The position numbers were made by a program, and so were the translations under genes. A DNA stretch of 64,000 nucleotides from BQJU01 sp965229635 (GTDB taxonomy: Bacteria > Bacteroidota > Bacteroidia > Chitinophagales > Saprospiraceae): positions 7,874,001 to 7,938,000 of the forward strand of contig OZ245894.1 in NCBI GenBank assembly GCA_965229635.1. The letters run 5' to 3'. Shown here one piece after another: positions 24,604-33,165 of the stretch. Below the pieces are notes generated by a model. The model was given only the letters and a program-made list of their open reading frames with translations. It was not told where the DNA came from and did not search any database. Each line of letters opens with the position of its first letter. Within the stretch, counting starts at the first letter, position 1.

Positions 24604-26436
24604 TTACAATCCTGTACGTATGATCTTCAAACTGTGTACCTGACCATCGGCAATCAAGCGGCAGTAGTAAATACCCGATGGCAGTGTATCGCCGGATAGA
24701 TCGTACTGATGATATCCGGCATCCTGCATGCTCTGATCGATCAGGGTCATGACCTGACGACCGGTATTGTCGTATATCGCTAAACTCACTTCACTAGTTT
24801 TGGGTAGCGTGTAGCTAATGGCAGTCGTTGCAGTAAATGGATTCGGAGCAGCATCCAACAGACCATCTGCCTCGATGGCATTGGGTGTACCAGCCGGCGG
24901 TGCGGAAAGTTGAGTTGGCGAAAATCGCAAGTCGGAATTTTCATCAGTATCAACCACCTTCAATCCTCCACAACCGTCAATAAAGGCATGAAACTGGGTA
25001 CCCTCCTGGGCCCAAAACCCGTCGACCAGCAAAATGTCGTCTCCGGCATCGTAATCAACGGTGGTTCCGGGAGCCAGGTCATTACTGGCTTCGATAAACA
25101 TATCGGCTTCAAAATCCTGCGGTGTAGCGGTGGTAATATCATCCGTTGGTGAAACCAATACGTACATCGGCGGACATACCGAAGCACACTGGACCGCTGC
25201 CAGGGCATTGATTCTTCCGGAGCCAATCAGGCCAACCTTAGAAGGATTTTGCGCATCAATATTATCGGCTGAACTCAACACACAGTTTACCACATCGTTA
25301 TTGGTATAGCTTGTATTAGTTGACCACACCAGGGCACACAATCCCGCCACCATCGGTGATGCCATGGAAGTTCCCGACTTAATGCCGTAACCACCAGGCA
25401 CGCAACTGAGGATGCTTTCTCCCGGAGCACAGACGTCAATGTTGGTGCCATAAGTCGAAAAGGTGCTCACCACATCGTTGATATTGGTACTGGCCACACT
25501 TACCACATTTGGGTAGCTGGCTGGGTAGTACACAGCAGTGTTTCCACTATTTCCGGCGGCAGCAACAATCACCGTTCCTAAACTGTATGCGTTAGCAATA
25601 ACATTGGCATTTGTTGTTGAGCTACCGGAGCCTCCCCAGGAGCAATTGATAATATCTGCTCCCATATTGGCAGCAGCCGTAATGCCCTCATAGCCGTGGG
25701 TGATGTAATAATGAGGATAACCCGTAGCCGTTGTTTTGATCGGCATAATGGAGGCTTTGTAACCAATGGAAGCCACGCCGATGCCATTATCGGTTTCCGC
25801 ACCGGCGATACCCGCTACGTGAGTACCGTGCTGAAAGCTGGTATTGGGAGCAGAAGGATCACTGTCCACATCGGCAGCATCAAAACCGGGTACATATTTG
25901 TTGACCAAGTCCGGATGTGTCAGGATAAACGCATTATCAACGATGGCAATGGTAATGCCGTTTCCGTCCGCAAGATTCCAGGCATTTTGGGCATCTACTT
26001 TGTGCAGTCCCCACTGACCGGAAGTGGTGTTGGCACCGAGGTCATTGGGCGTAAAAGTGGTCACATTCGTCGGAATGGGTTCGGCATATTCCACTTCCGC
26101 AAAAGAAGACAATTCACTAATGAATCCCTCCGTCTGGTCCACTTCCGTAAATCTCACCCGAAATACGCGGGTCAGTTTTTCCGTATTGGCAAAGAAAAAG
26201 CTACGCTTTACCGAGGTTACGCCGTAGACTTCAACAAAAGAGGCAAAAAAAGGAATCTGCTCTTCGATCTCAACGGCATCAGAGTTGGGGCTCAATTCGA
26301 TGTCATAATCGTTTGTTACTTTAAAATATAGTTCGCCCGGCAAATATTCGGGCACGTTCTCCTGTGCGTGTAGGGGCGCTAAGGCCATCAAACAGGCGGC
26401 AAACAGGAAGAACGCCTTTATTGTTATTGTTTTCAT
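24604..26436 (-). CDS. Secreted S8 subtilase with T9SS sorting domain
   Basis: A 610-residue thermitase-like protease. Signal peptide ~1-24; a propeptide-like region with ELYFKVTNDYDIELSP and RVFRVRFTEVD; catalytic D167, H203 (FQHGTHVAG) and S357 (KSGTSMASP). The first motif reads IAIVDNAF instead of the usual DTG or DSG. A linker with a carbohydrate-binding-like module (FEADMFIEASNDLAPGTTVDY) and a T9SS sorting domain (DAAPNPFTATTAISY to SLKII) follow. Same strand as the other subtilase and CHAT, with 280 bp between, so it may be a separate transcript of the same set. Confidence 0.92.
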   Translation of the reverse strand: MKTITIKAFFLFAACLMALAPLHAQENVPEYLPGELYFKVTNDYDIELSPNSDAVEIEEQIPFFASFVEVYGVTSVKRSFFFANTEKLTRVFRVRFTEVDQTEGFISELSSFAEVEYAEPIPTNVTTFTPNDLGANTTSGQWGLHKVDAQNAWNLADGNGITIAIVDNAFILTHPDLVNKYVPGFDAADVDSDPSAPNTSFQHGTHVAGIAGAETDNGIGVASIGYKASIMPIKTTATGYPHYYITHGYEGITAAANMGADIINCSWGGSGSSTTNANVIANAYSLGTVIVAAAGNSGNTAVYYPASYPNVVSVASTNINDVVSTFSTYGTNIDVCAPGESILSCVPGGYGIKSGTSMASPMVAGLCALVWSTNTSYTNNDVVNCVLSSADNIDAQNPSKVGLIGSGRINALAAVQCASVCPPMYVLVSPTDDITTATPQDFEADMFIEASNDLAPGTTVDYDAGDDILLVDGFWAQEGTQFHAFIDGCGGLKVVDTDENSDLRFSPTQLSAPPAGTPNAIEADGLLDAAPNPFTATTAISYTLPKTSEVSLAIYDNTGRQVMTLIDQSMQDAGYHQYDLSGDTLPSGIYYCRLIADGQVHSLKIIRTGL

Positions 26437-26458
26437 GGTTGTTTTTATTTAAGATGTC

Positions 26459-26500
26459 TAAAAAAGTGGCGGGAGCATAAGACTCTAATTCACCCCCGCC
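26459..26500 (-). terminator. Rho-independent terminator after fibre-like gene
   Basis: On the minus strand GGCGGG (26495-26500) pairs with CCCGCC (26468-26473), and the stem is followed by ACTTTTTT. It lies just downstream of the gene ending at 26520, so the subtilase at 26436 needs either read-through or its own start. Confidence 0.7.
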
Positions 26501-26519
26501 CTTCTCAATCCTGTTTGCA

Positions 26520-27962
26520 CTAGTTTTTAAGTGTGCTCAATTCGGCTTTCAACGATTCATTTTCCGCTTTCAAAGTCTTGAGTTCCTTGTTCATCTCGAT
26601 CAGGTGCAGGAAGATCTCTTCAATCTTCTCCTGCTGGTTCACGGTCATGGTGCCCAGATCAAGGCCTTCGCTTTCTACTTCTGCTGCCGAAGGCGTGTTG
26701 TGCAAGTGTCCTTCGCTTTCAATGTGTTGCTCCACATCTTCCAGAGCAGTCAATTGGTAATCATCCTGGAATACATAGTCGGCCCAGCCGGTCTGTACTT
26801 TAACTTCTTCAAAGAGAGCGCCGCCACCTACGTACAGCAGGTAGTCACTACCGCCTACAGTACTCATGGCTGGTCTGTTTACAGTTCCGATAGCTACCTG
26901 GTCCGTGACGTGGACATCACCTACAAAGTAGCCGGCCCAGGTCCCTTGTGTATTGCCATTCCAACCGGGGTGGTTGATGTAGTCATGGCCTAAGATCGCC
27001 GTACCGTTGTTTTGGCCGATGAGCCTGCCGTAAAGGCCATAGTTGTAGTTGCTGGTGGCATTTCCTGCCGTACCAAATACACCATAAGAGCGGCCCTGGC
27101 TGGAAGCTGTGCCATTGTAGGCACTACCGTAAACACCATAGGTATATCCGCGACCGGAAGTAATGGTCCCCAGTACACCACGTACGTGATCGGCAAAACC
27201 GGTAGGCTGGTCCGCCTGGCCCACAACACCACTGTTGCCACTGACCGTTGAACTGGTGTGTCCATAGATGCTGAAACGGCTGTCGCCATCGCCATTGACA
27301 CTCAAGGTAGCCAGTGGATTGGTAGTCGCAATACCTACATTTCCGGTAAAGTGACTACGTCCCTGGAAATAGCCAGCCCAGGTATTGGCACCCTGAATCA
27401 GGTCACGGCCAATCAAACCAGAAAGGATACCACTGTTTGGGTAAGTGGTAATCGTTCCGGAAAGGTCACCCACAGCACCACCAATGAGGTAATTGCCGTT
27501 GGCTGGGTTTACGATAGGATCAGTGATGGATGCCTGGAAATAGCCACCCAAAGCCGAGCTGGTTCTGCCTGCTACGTTAACATCAAGAAGCGTCACATTT
27601 TGGGCATAACCCGAAACGCCGCGAATAGCGCCATTGGCCACAAAAGAAGCTCCTGTGCCAACTGAACCCGTTCCGGTTCCGACCGCAGTACTACCATTGG
27701 CAGCACCGGTAGCCCACAGGCCAGTAGTATTGCCGTAGGTTACCGTACCGGCATCAATGTCCAACATGCGATTCTGGTTGGGGATGGGGGCGTTGTCGTG
27801 TCCTAAATTAATGCGACCCATGCGGTACATGGCATCATTGATGTTGTTGCAAGCGGAAGTAGTTCCGGATACATTCCATTCTACCTGTGCGGAAATACTG
27901 CCCGCTACGAGCGTAAAAAGTAAGATCAGCACGAAGTTGTGTAGTTTCATTGTTGTTTTCAT
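26520..27962 (-). CDS. Secreted fibre-like protein with S74-type C-terminus
   Basis: About 480 residues. Signal peptide (MKLHNFVLILLFTLVAGSIS), a long Gly/Asn/Thr-rich repetitive middle of GVYG/GYFQG/GLYG type beta units, then the Bacteroidota tail-fibre-like ending WADYVFQDDYQLTALEDVEQ, SEGHLHNTPSAAEVE and a final coiled coil (EKIEEIFLHLIEMNKELKTL). This ending resembles the S74/endosialidase-chaperone tail that helps trimeric fibres fold. ATG at 27962 (MKTTMKLHN) or 27950; a longer frame to 28025 is unlikely. Probably a surface fibre. Divergent from the ECF sigma gene. Confidence 0.82.
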   Translation of the reverse strand: MKTTMKLHNFVLILLFTLVAGSISAQVEWNVSGTTSACNNINDAMYRMGRINLGHDNAPIPNQNRMLDIDAGTVTYGNTTGLWATGAANGSTAVGTGTGSVGTGASFVANGAIRGVSGYAQNVTLLDVNVAGRTSSALGGYFQASITDPIVNPANGNYLIGGAVGDLSGTITTYPNSGILSGLIGRDLIQGANTWAGYFQGRSHFTGNVGIATTNPLATLSVNGDGDSRFSIYGHTSSTVSGNSGVVGQADQPTGFADHVRGVLGTITSGRGYTYGVYGSAYNGTASSQGRSYGVFGTAGNATSNYNYGLYGRLIGQNNGTAILGHDYINHPGWNGNTQGTWAGYFVGDVHVTDQVAIGTVNRPAMSTVGGSDYLLYVGGGALFEEVKVQTGWADYVFQDDYQLTALEDVEQHIESEGHLHNTPSAAEVESEGLDLGTMTVNQQEKIEEIFLHLIEMNKELKTLKAENESLKAELSTLKN

Positions 27963-28266
27963 GGTTAAAAAAAATTGAGGGTTTAAGAAGATTGTTTTAA
28001 AAAATTGCCTACTCTGTTTGGTCATTTTACCGGGCTTTTCGGCATCCGCCCTGAAGTGTCCCCCTTCAAATCGAATAATTTTGCAGAGAAACTTGTGTTC
28101 ATCAGATTATAATTGGTTTCTTGGGGTTGAATCAACTGTTTTACCAGCGAATTCAGGGGTATATGGCAGTAGTGGATGTGATCTTACCCTCAATGGGAAT
28201 TTTTTTTTATTTTTTTTCACAAAACCCTGACCGAACCAGTATTTTTGAAGAAACTAAGCCAACTTT
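27963..28266. promoter_or_regulatory. Divergent promoter region, fibre gene / ECF sigma
   Basis: Plus strand: TATTTTTG at 28240-28247 is a good -7 box, 20 bp before the sigma ATG, after a long T-rich tract (28201-28218) in place of a clear TTG. Minus strand: no TAnnTTTG match was found for the fibre gene. The gene may use another sigma, perhaps the neighbour's product (inference). Confidence 0.45.
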
Positions 28267-28839
28267 ATGTCAGAAAAACACCCTGATCAGCGCTATCTGG
28301 AGGGATTGGCGCAAAACGACTATCAGATACTTGAAGAAATTGACCAACGCTACCGGGGTATCCTCACCAATTGGGTGCGCAACAATTCCGGAAACACGGA
28401 AGACGCCGAAGATTTGTTTACCGAAACCCTGCTCGCCATCTTCGATCGGCTACAGAAACCCAAACCCTTAATTCTGACCCGGCCCTTCAGTGCCTACTTC
28501 ATGGGCGTGGCCAAAAACAAGTGGTATGAACAACTGCGAAAAAGAAAAAAGGAAGAGAGGGTAAGAAACGACCAGGTCCAGCAATATATAGATGAAAGTG
28601 ACGAAAGCATCGAGGAAGAGCTCATTCAGATCGAAGCTGCCTCAGAGCGCTTTCAACGCTTGGAAAAAACGTTCGTGCAACTGTCGGAACTTTGTCAGCA
28701 GCTCATAGATTTATTCTTCAACCGGGGTCTGACCACCAGCGAAATTGTGGCCAGGCTCAATTTCAACTCGGAGGATACTTACTATGTTCGAAAGAAAAAG
28801 TGCCTGGATAGATGGCGGACCTTATTAGGAGAGTCATAG
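28267..28839 (+). CDS. ECF RNA polymerase sigma factor
   Basis: A 190-residue sigma-70 family ECF protein. Region 2 spans ~20-95 (RYRGILTNWVRNNSGNTEDAEDLFTET, then RPFSAYFMGVAKNKWYEQLRKRKKEE). Region 4 spans ~125-185 (LEKTFVQLSELCQQLIDLFF, then TTSEIVARLNF and the RKKKCLDRW recognition helix end). Followed after 54 bp by a single-pass protein that looks like its anti-sigma. May direct the adjacent CHAT/subtilase/fibre genes (inference). Confidence 0.92.
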   Translation: MSEKHPDQRYLEGLAQNDYQILEEIDQRYRGILTNWVRNNSGNTEDAEDLFTETLLAIFDRLQKPKPLILTRPFSAYFMGVAKNKWYEQLRKRKKEERVRNDQVQQYIDESDESIEEELIQIEAASERFQRLEKTFVQLSELCQQLIDLFFNRGLTTSEIVARLNFNSEDTYYVRKKKCLDRWRTLLGES

Positions 28840-28893
28840 TACCCGTTTGGTGCCCTAATTTATTATCAAACGGATGCTGCAAAAAGAACTAGT

Positions 28894-29616
28894 ATGCGGA
28901 CAGACGACTACAAATTAATTGATCAATACCTCCGCGGCGAGCTGGACGAAGCCGGACAACAGGAGGTAAAATCCCGAATGGACTCGGATGAGGCTTTCGC
29001 CGAAGAGCTGCGTTTCCAACAGGAAGTCAAATCCTTTGCAGGCCATCGCACCAGGCGCCAGGCCCTGCAGGAGCAGCTGACCCAACTCAACCAGAAAACC
29101 GAAAAAGAAGCTAAGGTGATCCCCATGCGCCGCCGGGTCTTTTATATCGCCGGAGCTGCGGCAGCCATTGCGCTGGTCATTTATCTGGCCCTGCCTTTCC
29201 TGATGCCGGGCACTTTGTATGACCAATTCAACGATCACCAGCAACTGGCGCTGCAAGAACGCGGCGACAACACCACTCTGGCACAAGAGGCCGAAAATGC
29301 CTTTAATAATGGCAATTATGAGCTGGCTTACGCCAAATTATCCGAACTGACACAAGCCACGCCGGATGACACCCGCGCTCAACTCGCGCTTGGCATTACC
29401 GCCCTGGAAACGGACAAGCTTGTGGAAGCCAAAACCATTTTCAATACGCTAAGCAATGGTGATTCCGCCGTCAAAGACAATGCCACCTGGTACCTCGCCC
29501 TGACTTACGTCAAAGCCGAGGACTATGCGAATGCCCGGCAAACCCTGGAACGCATTCCGGCAGGCACCTTTTGGTCGGCCAAAGCGCAGGAGCTGCTGAA
29601 TAAGTTGGAGGAATAG
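28894..29616 (+). CDS. Membrane TPR protein, probable anti-sigma factor
   Basis: A 240-residue single-pass protein. The N-terminal ~90 residues (YKLIDQYLRGELDEAGQQEVKSRMDSDEAFAEEL) have the anti-sigma layout used by Bacteroidota regulators, without the zinc HxxxCxxC motif. One membrane helix follows (FYIAGAAAAIALVIYLALPFL, ~103-123), then periplasmic TPRs (NAFNNGNYELAYAKLSELTQ, ARQTLERIPAG). It should hold the upstream sigma factor at the membrane and release it on a periplasmic signal. Assignment is by layout and position, not by a hallmark motif. Confidence 0.75.
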   Translation: MRTDDYKLIDQYLRGELDEAGQQEVKSRMDSDEAFAEELRFQQEVKSFAGHRTRRQALQEQLTQLNQKTEKEAKVIPMRRRVFYIAGAAAAIALVIYLALPFLMPGTLYDQFNDHQQLALQERGDNTTLAQEAENAFNNGNYELAYAKLSELTQATPDDTRAQLALGITALETDKLVEAKTIFNTLSNGDSAVKDNATWYLALTYVKAEDYANARQTLERIPAGTFWSAKAQELLNKLEE

Positions 29617-29700
29617 CAGGGGAAGAAATGCTGATCTGCTGCTTCACCCAACCTCCACGCTGCCAACTCCCGTCTAAACAGGAAACAAAAATTACCTCAA

Positions 29701-30363
29701 ATGAAAAAGCATTCTCTCCTGTTGACGGCTCTTGGCCTCTTACTCAGTACCGGCCTGATTGCTCAAACTTCCATCGGCATTAGCGGCAGCTACGGCAAAT
29801 CCTGGCAACACTACGGCGATGATTTCCAGGTATCAGGCCGCGATTTGAAAATTGATGGGTATACCGTTGCGATTTCCATGTATTACCACCTTACGCCTCA
29901 TCTGGCGATTGGCGTAGAGCCAGGACTGGCGCGCAGAGGTTCTGCCTGCCTGCCGGGTTTTGTTTGGGACAATCCATTCCAGATAGGTGATGCCACATTG
30001 TACGCTTCGTACGTACAGCTACCTGCCATGCTCCGTGGCGAGCTCAACCTTGGTCAAAGCAACTTCTTTGTATTCGGAAAGTTGGGCGGAGGTCCGGCCT
30101 ATATGGTTAAAGGGCGCAGAAAAGTAACCTTCGTCGATCCTAGTCAAAGCGAAGAATTGCAGGACATCAAATTTGATGAGGAAGAAAATCTGAATCGATT
30201 GGACCTCGGTGCTTACGGTAGTGTCGGCATTGGCTATCAGTTGGGCAAGAGCTCGATCCAGTTGTCATCCAATTACTATTACGGACTCCTTGATGTAGAT
30301 GATCAGCTTACTTCCCGCAACCGCAGCCTGCAGTTTGGTTTGGGATATCACGTAAAGCTGTAG
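29701..30363 (+). CDS. Outer membrane beta-barrel protein (PorT-like)
   Basis: A 220-residue exported protein with signal peptide (1-21, ending GLIAQ) and alternating strands throughout (SIGISGSYGKSW, LAIGVEPGLARRG, YVQLPAMLRGELNLG), ending in the barrel-type GLGYHVKL. This is the OMP_b-brl_2 layout. Specific role unknown; it might report on or belong with the sigma/anti-sigma unit 84 bp upstream. Confidence 0.78.
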   Translation: MKKHSLLLTALGLLLSTGLIAQTSIGISGSYGKSWQHYGDDFQVSGRDLKIDGYTVAISMYYHLTPHLAIGVEPGLARRGSACLPGFVWDNPFQIGDATLYASYVQLPAMLRGELNLGQSNFFVFGKLGGGPAYMVKGRRKVTFVDPSQSEELQDIKFDEEENLNRLDLGAYGSVGIGYQLGKSSIQLSSNYYYGLLDVDDQLTSRNRSLQFGLGYHVKL

Positions 30364-30375
30364 CTTGAAAACATT

Positions 30376-30412
30376 GAAATGGAAGCATTGTTGGATACAA
30401 TGCTTCCATTTC
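30376..30412. terminator. Bidirectional terminator hairpin
   Basis: GAAATGGAAGCATTG (30376-30390) pairs perfectly with CAATGCTTCCATTTC (30398-30412) around a 7-base loop. It lies between two convergent genes (stops at 30363 and 30433). T-runs are short, but the position suits both. Confidence 0.75.
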
Positions 30413-30432
30413 ATCCATTTCTTCCAGGTAAG

Positions 30433-30978
30433 TTACTTCTTAATCACCTCCTCAATCGGCACTCTGGCGCCGTCTTTGTACGATACTATCCAGGCATCTT
30501 TCAAGCCCTTGGCCTGTAGTTGTTTCTGCAGTTGTTTAGCATCTTCATACTTACGGAAGCGGCCCAGCGCTACTTTTTGCAGCTTATTGCGCTCTTCCAG
30601 ACTCAACTCCTTGGTCGTTTCCAGGCTCTTGTCAATATGTCCTTCTTCATAAGCTCCGATCTGCACACGAAACCACACACCGTAGTCATCGGATGAGGCC
30701 TGCATTTGCTGGGTGACAGTAGCCAGTTGATCCTGAAGATTGGCCATTTCGTTTTGCAGTGACAAATTCTCAGCCTGGATTTGACTCATTTGTTCGCTGC
30801 TATTGCCCATCATCGCCTTGGTTTCGGCAATTTGCTGCTGGGCAGCATCCAGATCATCTTTACACTGGCGAAGGGAAGATTTGGCCGATTCTACTTCGGC
30901 AGTGAGTTCTTTAGAAGCACCGCAGGAAGTCAATAAAATGGTCATAACAAGCGCGAACGAGGGTAGCAAATATTTCAT
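30433..30978 (-). CDS. SPOR-domain coiled-coil lipoprotein
   Basis: A 181-residue lipoprotein: signal peptide with lipobox LLTSCGAS, a coiled coil (~25-105: SAKSSLRQCKDDLDAAQQQI and similar), then a SPOR domain (WFRVQIGAYEEG ... YEDAKQLQKQLQAKGLKDAWIVSY) that should bind denuded peptidoglycan. ATG at 30978 (MKYLLPSFAL) is chosen over an upstream in-frame start at 31017 because it gives a proper signal peptide. Probably a cell-wall or division-associated periplasmic protein. Monocistronic. Confidence 0.88.
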   Translation of the reverse strand: MKYLLPSFALVMTILLTSCGASKELTAEVESAKSSLRQCKDDLDAAQQQIAETKAMMGNSSEQMSQIQAENLSLQNEMANLQDQLATVTQQMQASSDDYGVWFRVQIGAYEEGHIDKSLETTKELSLEERNKLQKVALGRFRKYEDAKQLQKQLQAKGLKDAWIVSYKDGARVPIEEVIKK

Positions 30979-31162
30979 ATTTTCTCTTTTGGTTGGTAAT
31001 GGCACTAAAATAGACAAGAATCAGCAAATATGGAAATACTTTATGGGAGACCATCATTGAGCAAAATCATCTCTTCCGTTGACTTAATTCAAGGCATTGC
31101 ACCGTAAATAGCGATAATTTTATACCCAGGTGAAGTGGCTTCCCGCTATTTGATAACCCAAA

Positions 31163-31582
31163 ATGAGAGCTATGAAAAAGCAAATCGGAATATGGCTGGA
31201 TTTTAAGGAGGCTCAGGTCATTACCCTTCTCAACGGAACTATTGACACCGCAACTATTCTTTCCCAAATCGAACACAAAAAAGTAAAAGGTGGATCTCAC
31301 TCCCCCTCTCCGTGGGGACCGGTGCAAGTGGCCAATGAGCAGCACTTTAATGAAAAGCGCAAACATCAGGAAAAAAGCTACTACGAATCAATCATCAATG
31401 CCATTCAAACGGCCGATGAGCTGCTAATTTTTGGTCCTGCTGAAGCCAAGATTGGTTTGGAGAAAGCCATTAAGGCCCAAAGTAATTTCCCTGCCCAGAT
31501 CAAAGCAGTAGAAACGGCAGACAGCATGACCCTCAATCAAAAAGTAGCCCATGTGAAGGCGTTTTTCCGCTTTAAGGAATAA
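31163..31582 (+). CDS. Conserved hypothetical, possible bacterial eRF1-like domain
   Basis: A 139-residue soluble protein beginning KKQIGIWLDFKEAQVI and carrying HEKRK/HQEKSYYESIINAIQTADELLIFGPAEAK and DSMTLNQKVAHVKAFF. This layout (strand with bound aspartate, basic helix, then LLIFGPAEAK) recalls bacterial release-factor-like (baeRF) or host-attachment type proteins, but the match is weak. Start at 31163 or the second ATG at 31172. The next gene starts 18 bp on, so the two are probably co-transcribed. Confidence 0.6.
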   Translation: MRAMKKQIGIWLDFKEAQVITLLNGTIDTATILSQIEHKKVKGGSHSPSPWGPVQVANEQHFNEKRKHQEKSYYESIINAIQTADELLIFGPAEAKIGLEKAIKAQSNFPAQIKAVETADSMTLNQKVAHVKAFFRFKE

Positions 31583-31600
31583 GCATTCAATCCAAAAATT

Positions 31601-32803
31601 ATGAAAAATATTATCGTCTATTCATTGTTGTTTTTTGCCTTTTGCTGGACACAACCCCTCCTGGCATCGAACGTCAAGAGTGGCGAAAAGGTAAACATTA
31701 CCGAACCGGTGGCGACCAACCTGTACATCGCCGCCGGAGAGATCGAAGTCAATGCTTTACTGGATCGTGACCTGATGGCCGCCGGTGGAGAAATCTTCAT
31801 CAACGACACCATTCGCCAGGATGCTTTGCTGGCTGGTGGTAAGGTGACCATCGATGGTGTGATCGGAGAAGACCTGCGCATTATTGGCGGATCAGTTCGC
31901 ATAAACCGAGATATTCTGGGTGACCTCACGGTTACAGGTGGAGAAGTAGAAATTGCCGATGATGTCACCATCTACGGCGACCTGCTCATCGCCGGAGGTG
32001 AAGTCCGTTTTAAAGGGGTGGTCAAAGGATTGACCACTATTGCTGGAGGTCAGGTGGTATTCGACGGGACCGCTGAAGGCGCAACAGAAATAAACGCCGG
32101 GATGCTGCGGGTAAATGGAGAACTACGAGCACCGTCAAGCCTGATTGCCCAAAATCTGGAGATTGGCGAGGCCGCCCGCTTCCTGGCCGATGTACAATAC
32201 TACAGTGAATCCGGAGAGATCGATTTCAGTGGCCGACTTTACGAAAACGCCAAAGCCACCTACCAGCCCAATCTCAAGCCGGATTACGAAAGCTGGTCCG
32301 GATGGAAAGACTGGAAAAAGGTAGCGGCCTCTATGTTCTTTTTCAGTCTCTTTGCCTCCGCCCTGCTCATCGCTTTGATCGTGGCCGCTTTTCACCGTTT
32401 CTTCCTGCGCGCTTCCGACGGAGTGATGGATAAGGTCTTGAATGACCTCGGCATTGGTCTGCTATACGTCATTGGTGTCCCGGCACTAATCTTGATTGCA
32501 TTCATTACCGTTATCGGTATTCCTGCCGGACTGATTGCTTCCGCTTTCTACGGCATCAGCATCTCACTTGGACGGGTATTGGTTTCCATCCTGGCGGCTT
32601 ACGTATTGGCCGATTACGGGAACAAGGCCTGGACCAAAGGACAGTTTATGTTGGTGAGTATCGGCATCTTCCTTGTGCTCAAAGTCATCAGCTGGATTCC
32701 TATCGTTGGTTTTATTGCCTCTTTCCTGCTGGTACTGGTCACCTTTGGTGCAATTATCCAGGCCATTCGCACGAAATCAGAACTTAATGAAGAGGCGCTA
32801 TAA
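31601..32803 (+). CDS. Exported bactofilin-like protein with membrane C-terminus
   Basis: A 400-residue protein. Signal peptide (1-22); residues ~30-210 are a regular beta-solenoid of short turns (LLAGGKVTIDGVIGEDLRIIGGSV and similar), like polymer-forming cytoskeletal (bactofilin) repeats. Four hydrophobic helices follow (~245-390: FFFSLFASALLIALIVAAF, LLYVIGVPALILIAFITVIGI, VLVSILAAYVLADY, and a final pair). The solenoid would face the periplasm. Similar proteins are common in Bacteroidota; function unknown, perhaps an envelope scaffold or sensor. Confidence 0.8.
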   Translation: MKNIIVYSLLFFAFCWTQPLLASNVKSGEKVNITEPVATNLYIAAGEIEVNALLDRDLMAAGGEIFINDTIRQDALLAGGKVTIDGVIGEDLRIIGGSVRINRDILGDLTVTGGEVEIADDVTIYGDLLIAGGEVRFKGVVKGLTTIAGGQVVFDGTAEGATEINAGMLRVNGELRAPSSLIAQNLEIGEAARFLADVQYYSESGEIDFSGRLYENAKATYQPNLKPDYESWSGWKDWKKVAASMFFFSLFASALLIALIVAAFHRFFLRASDGVMDKVLNDLGIGLLYVIGVPALILIAFITVIGIPAGLIASAFYGISISLGRVLVSILAAYVLADYGNKAWTKGQFMLVSIGIFLVLKVISWIPIVGFIASFLLVLVTFGAIIQAIRTKSELNEEAL

Positions 32804-32847
32804 TGGCAAATTTCATCCTCTAAAAACCCGACTCAAAACCTCAGGAG

Positions 32848-33162
32848 CTAAGAAATCCTGGTCCCAAAAAACTGCTGAAATTCACGCAGTTGTAGCTCCA
32901 GCTGGCGTCTGTGCTGCTGGAGCTCTTCAATTTGCTGGCGCATATGTAGAATGGTTTCCACCCCGGCCCAATTAACACCCAGTTCCTGATGGAGGCGCAA
33001 CATCGTCTCCAGCATTTCTACCTCATCCTCACTGATGCACAGCTGTTGATCCTGGCGCTGCGGGCGTAGCAGTCCGAAGTCAATAATCTCTTCGATCAGC
33101 CGCATATCTACTGCATGAAAATCGCAAAATTCCCGAATGGTGATGTATTGAATGATGGCCAT
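32848..33162 (-). CDS. cbpM: Chaperone modulator CbpM
   Basis: A 104-residue MerR-like protein: ITIREFCDFHAVDMRLIEEIIDFGLL, then ISEDEVEMLETMLRLHQELGVNWAGVE, and a C-terminal coiled coil. CbpM binds the J domain of CbpA and blocks its co-chaperone and DNA-binding activity. It follows the CbpA gene by 3 bp, the standard order. Confidence 0.9.
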   Translation of the reverse strand: MAIIQYITIREFCDFHAVDMRLIEEIIDFGLLRPQRQDQQLCISEDEVEMLETMLRLHQELGVNWAGVETILHMRQQIEELQQHRRQLELQLREFQQFFGTRIS

Positions 33163-33165
33163 AAC

